The notes below the pieces were generated by a model. That model saw only the letters and a program-made list of their open reading frames with translations. It had not been told where the DNA came from and did no database searches. A stretch of 64,000 nt of DNA from Tyto alba (taxonomy: Eukaryota > Chordata > Aves > Strigiformes > Tytonidae), in contig NW_024881313.1 of assembly GCF_018691265.1 (NCBI RefSeq), forward strand, positions 644,501-708,500, read 5' to 3'. The position numbers and the translations under genes are program-made. Numbering within the stretch: the stretch's first letter is position 1; each line of letters opens with the position of its first letter. Below, one piece after another: positions 61,546-64,000 of the stretch.

Positions 61546-64000
61546 TGATGTATCTATTTCCTTATTCCCTTGGTGAAGTTTCCCAGTGGGAGCTGTTTCA
61601 AGGCACCTTTTGTATATAACTGTTGGACACTGGTAATTAGCCTTTCAGTGCAATTTAATTAATCAGCTTTTGCCCTTACCTCATGTAAGTGGCCTGCAAA
61701 CTTAATTTTGTTAGCTAAAGTATGCTTAGGGTGGAGGATACTGAAGCCCTGCTGAAGCTTGTGGTCAAAAGCCACAGTATACATTCAGCTGTTAGCTATT
61801 AGAGGCAGAGAAGGTTGTTATCCCAAACTAATGTTGATAAAAGCCATTCAGTACCACTGTCTCTGCCTTCTTTGTACATATCATATGTAATCTTTAGCAC
61901 ATCTTGCTGATGCAGTTGTCAGGCATTTTGCTGTCATGGCAGTGCTAAAAGGTATTTTCACTGAATTAACATCTTGCAGATCAAAGCTTTAATATTAGCA
62001 GAGGTTCTCCATAATGTGCTTCAATCACTTTATACCATTAGTAGTATATTATATCACAATAAATTATAAGCATCTTGAGCTCTCTCTGGATTTGCCTTGC
62101 AGCTTTGGGTTATGAATCACATCTCACTTTCAGGTGGAGGCTTTTTTTTTTGGTGGTCATAGTGATGGCTATCATGCTCATGTCCTGCAATTTGCTTTTG
62201 GCATTGGTATGATAATTTATTGCATAATAACTCTTTTAAGGATTCATTGTAAATCTGGAGAACTAATTTTAATACAAATCTCCGTGCAACTTTTATTTTT
62301 GTTGTCTGAGGAAGCAACAATGATATTTAATTAAACACTTTCAGGAATGTTGTTGACTTGAACCATTGCAGTAGTTTCATCATGTTGGTGCCCTGAAAAC
62401 ATTTACTAGATTGTTGAAGTGGAACTAATGTTCCTTTTGATGGCACAAAAAGGGACGAGACATGTAATATATATAGTTTCATATATTGGAGGTCAAGAGT
62501 CAAACAGCAGAAAAAAATAATGCTGACTTTTGCCAAATTGCATTCCTCGGGAGATTTTTTATTTAAAATGGTAGAAAGACAAAAGATTATAATACCATCT
62601 TGGAAGACATGTCAGAAGGTTGTTGGTAATCAAGTGAATGAGATTAGGATTTACTTACTTTATTCTCTGCAGGATTCTTTGACCAAGGAAGTTCAATACA
62701 AGATGTGTTCACTCAGTATTGAAAGAAAGATATTTACAGTTTTTGCTGGAGTATTCTATATTAAGTTCTACAATTTTTATTGAGGTATCCACAACATATA
62801 CAGGGCAAAAATTGGATCTGGATTTTTTCTTTGTTTTGCTTTTTTTTTGCTTCTCCTTTTGGTCTGTAAATATTTTTCCCCCAATATTTACTGGTTGCGG
62901 GAAAAGCTACACTGCCATACTTTTTCATTTAAATTGTGGGAAAATGGTTTCAGCAGCTCTCTCCCTGATTCCCTGCCAGCTGGAGGCAGGCAGCTGCCAG
63001 TTCCCCACCCCTCCAGCTGCCTCTAGAGCTGTGCTGGATTTAGCAGAGGTGTGGTGCTGTGTTTGAGAGAGGCAACCAACGAGGATGGCTTTGCAAATGC
63101 CTTCTGCAATTTTGAAAAGCTGCACAGGAACAGTAATTTCTAAGATTAGCTTTTACACCTGGAAATAGTCTGACTAAAAGAGAACGTTCAGCAATTTTAT
63201 GGTCTATGTTGTATTTATTCTCATGTTATAAATTTAATTACTAAATTGTGTGTGATATTCGGGATGCAGGAGGGAGTGTAATATTAATTAACAGTAGAGA
63301 TGTGTCTGCTGCAAACAAAGTTGGAACTTTACAATGAGCATTTTCTGTACATAAAAAACTATAAAAGGCAATCAGATATGCAGTTGGAGGGATTGTTGGC
63401 CTTGAGTGATCATGTGTTCTTTAGCAAAGCACACATATTTGGTCCTTGAGCGTTCAATGAAGGTAATGACAAGCTCTATTAAAAAGGATTGTATGCTTGT
63501 ACCTTGATTAAGACGAGAAATGAGGAGATAGGATCAGCACAAAGATACTTGTGTGAAAGTGGTTCAGAAAAGGGGAAGGTGGAAACTAAGGGTAGTTATT
63601 TGGATGTGATTTTGGTGGGGATGGCTCTCATTTTGAAACTGGGGCTTAGCTGAGGAGCTACAGAGTTTACTAAATGTGTCAGTGGAAGTGTTAGGTGAAG
63701 GAGGCTACAGAAGTCAAGGCTAACATGGATTTTGCTCCTTAGGTTTGGATAATGCCATTTTTTTTTCTGTAGGCTGTTCTTTGTAGTTGTATTATTCTTA
63801 TAATATCACTATCCCTCAGATATATCTTTCTTCCTTCCCCGCCTTCTTGGCTGTGATACATCAGTTGCACTCCGTTCTGATGTTGCTTAGATTGCCATAT
63901 TGATATTGAATAGATATGTTCTATGATTTTTCCAGTTTCTCCCTTTAATACCAGAAAGCTCATTGTCTGGAAGAATCCAGTCCACAGTAGCTAGCTGTGG
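61546..64000. other. Non-coding DNA, no gene recognised
   Basis: No exon is supported. A local GC-rich patch at about 62960-63060 contains the inverted pair AGCTGGAGG (62978-62986) and CCTCCAGCT (63010-63018) and a GGCAGCTGCC palindrome. Overlapping open frames on both strands there (62719-63066 plus, 62925-63125 minus) follow from its composition. The old LINE may extend some way past 61545, but I cannot follow it. Confidence 0.65.

Noticed and set aside
1..64000. Bacterial or phage features, CRISPR arrays, tRNA or rRNA genes
   Set aside because: There is no operon-like coding density, no regularly spaced repeats, no cloverleaf or rRNA core sequence, and the avian retroelements show the DNA is vertebrate.

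Overview
The window reads as a piece of a bird nuclear genome, most likely from Neoaves. The DNA is AT-rich (by eye in the mid-30s % GC), CpG-poor and full of short homopolymer tracts, and it contains repeats diagnostic of birds. These are four solo LTRs of an avian ERVL-like group (ends TGTCCTGGTTT... and ...AAACCACGACA, 5-bp target-site duplications), a 3'-terminal CR1 LINE stub, and an older, strongly diverged CR1/L3-like LINE fragment. I cannot name the species.

I find no protein-coding exon, rRNA, tRNA or CRISPR array that I can support. The open reading frames are short, overlap one another on both strands and show no family signature. The longest (247 codons, 6683-7426) lies inside an LTR. 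The window therefore looks like a gene desert or the inside of a very large intron.

Layout: 1-6.5 kb is unique AT-rich DNA with a 13-bp-arm hairpin at 4.42 kb. LTR A (about 1.05 kb, decayed) occupies 6.5-7.6 kb. Unique DNA follows to 18.6 kb, with GT-rich and poly(A/T) tracts. LTR C (+) at 18.58-19.15 kb and LTR D (-) at 20.43-21.04 kb form an inverted pair of related but separate insertions. From 21 to 38.1 kb there is unique DNA with possible relics of old palindromic repeats and an unexplained, somewhat GC-richer block with slightly longer ORFs at about 31-36 kb. LTR B (1.07 kb, same family as A but with a clean target-site duplication and more CpG) is at 38.1-39.2 kb. From 39.2 to 60.9 kb the DNA is unique except for a CR1 stub at 50.9 kb, a perfect 24-bp palindrome at 48.56 kb and some sequence resembling conserved non-coding elements. 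An ancient CR1/L3-like fragment lies at about 60.9-61.55 kb, and unique DNA runs to the end.

No genes here work together. What the sequence supports best is a small record of transposition: very old LINE and palindromic-repeat relics, then older LTRs, then younger LTRs. I found no convincing undescribed biological system. The most useful leads are the LTR comparison (CpG decay, long R-like region, internal duplications), the perfect palindromes, and a few segments to test for conservation.
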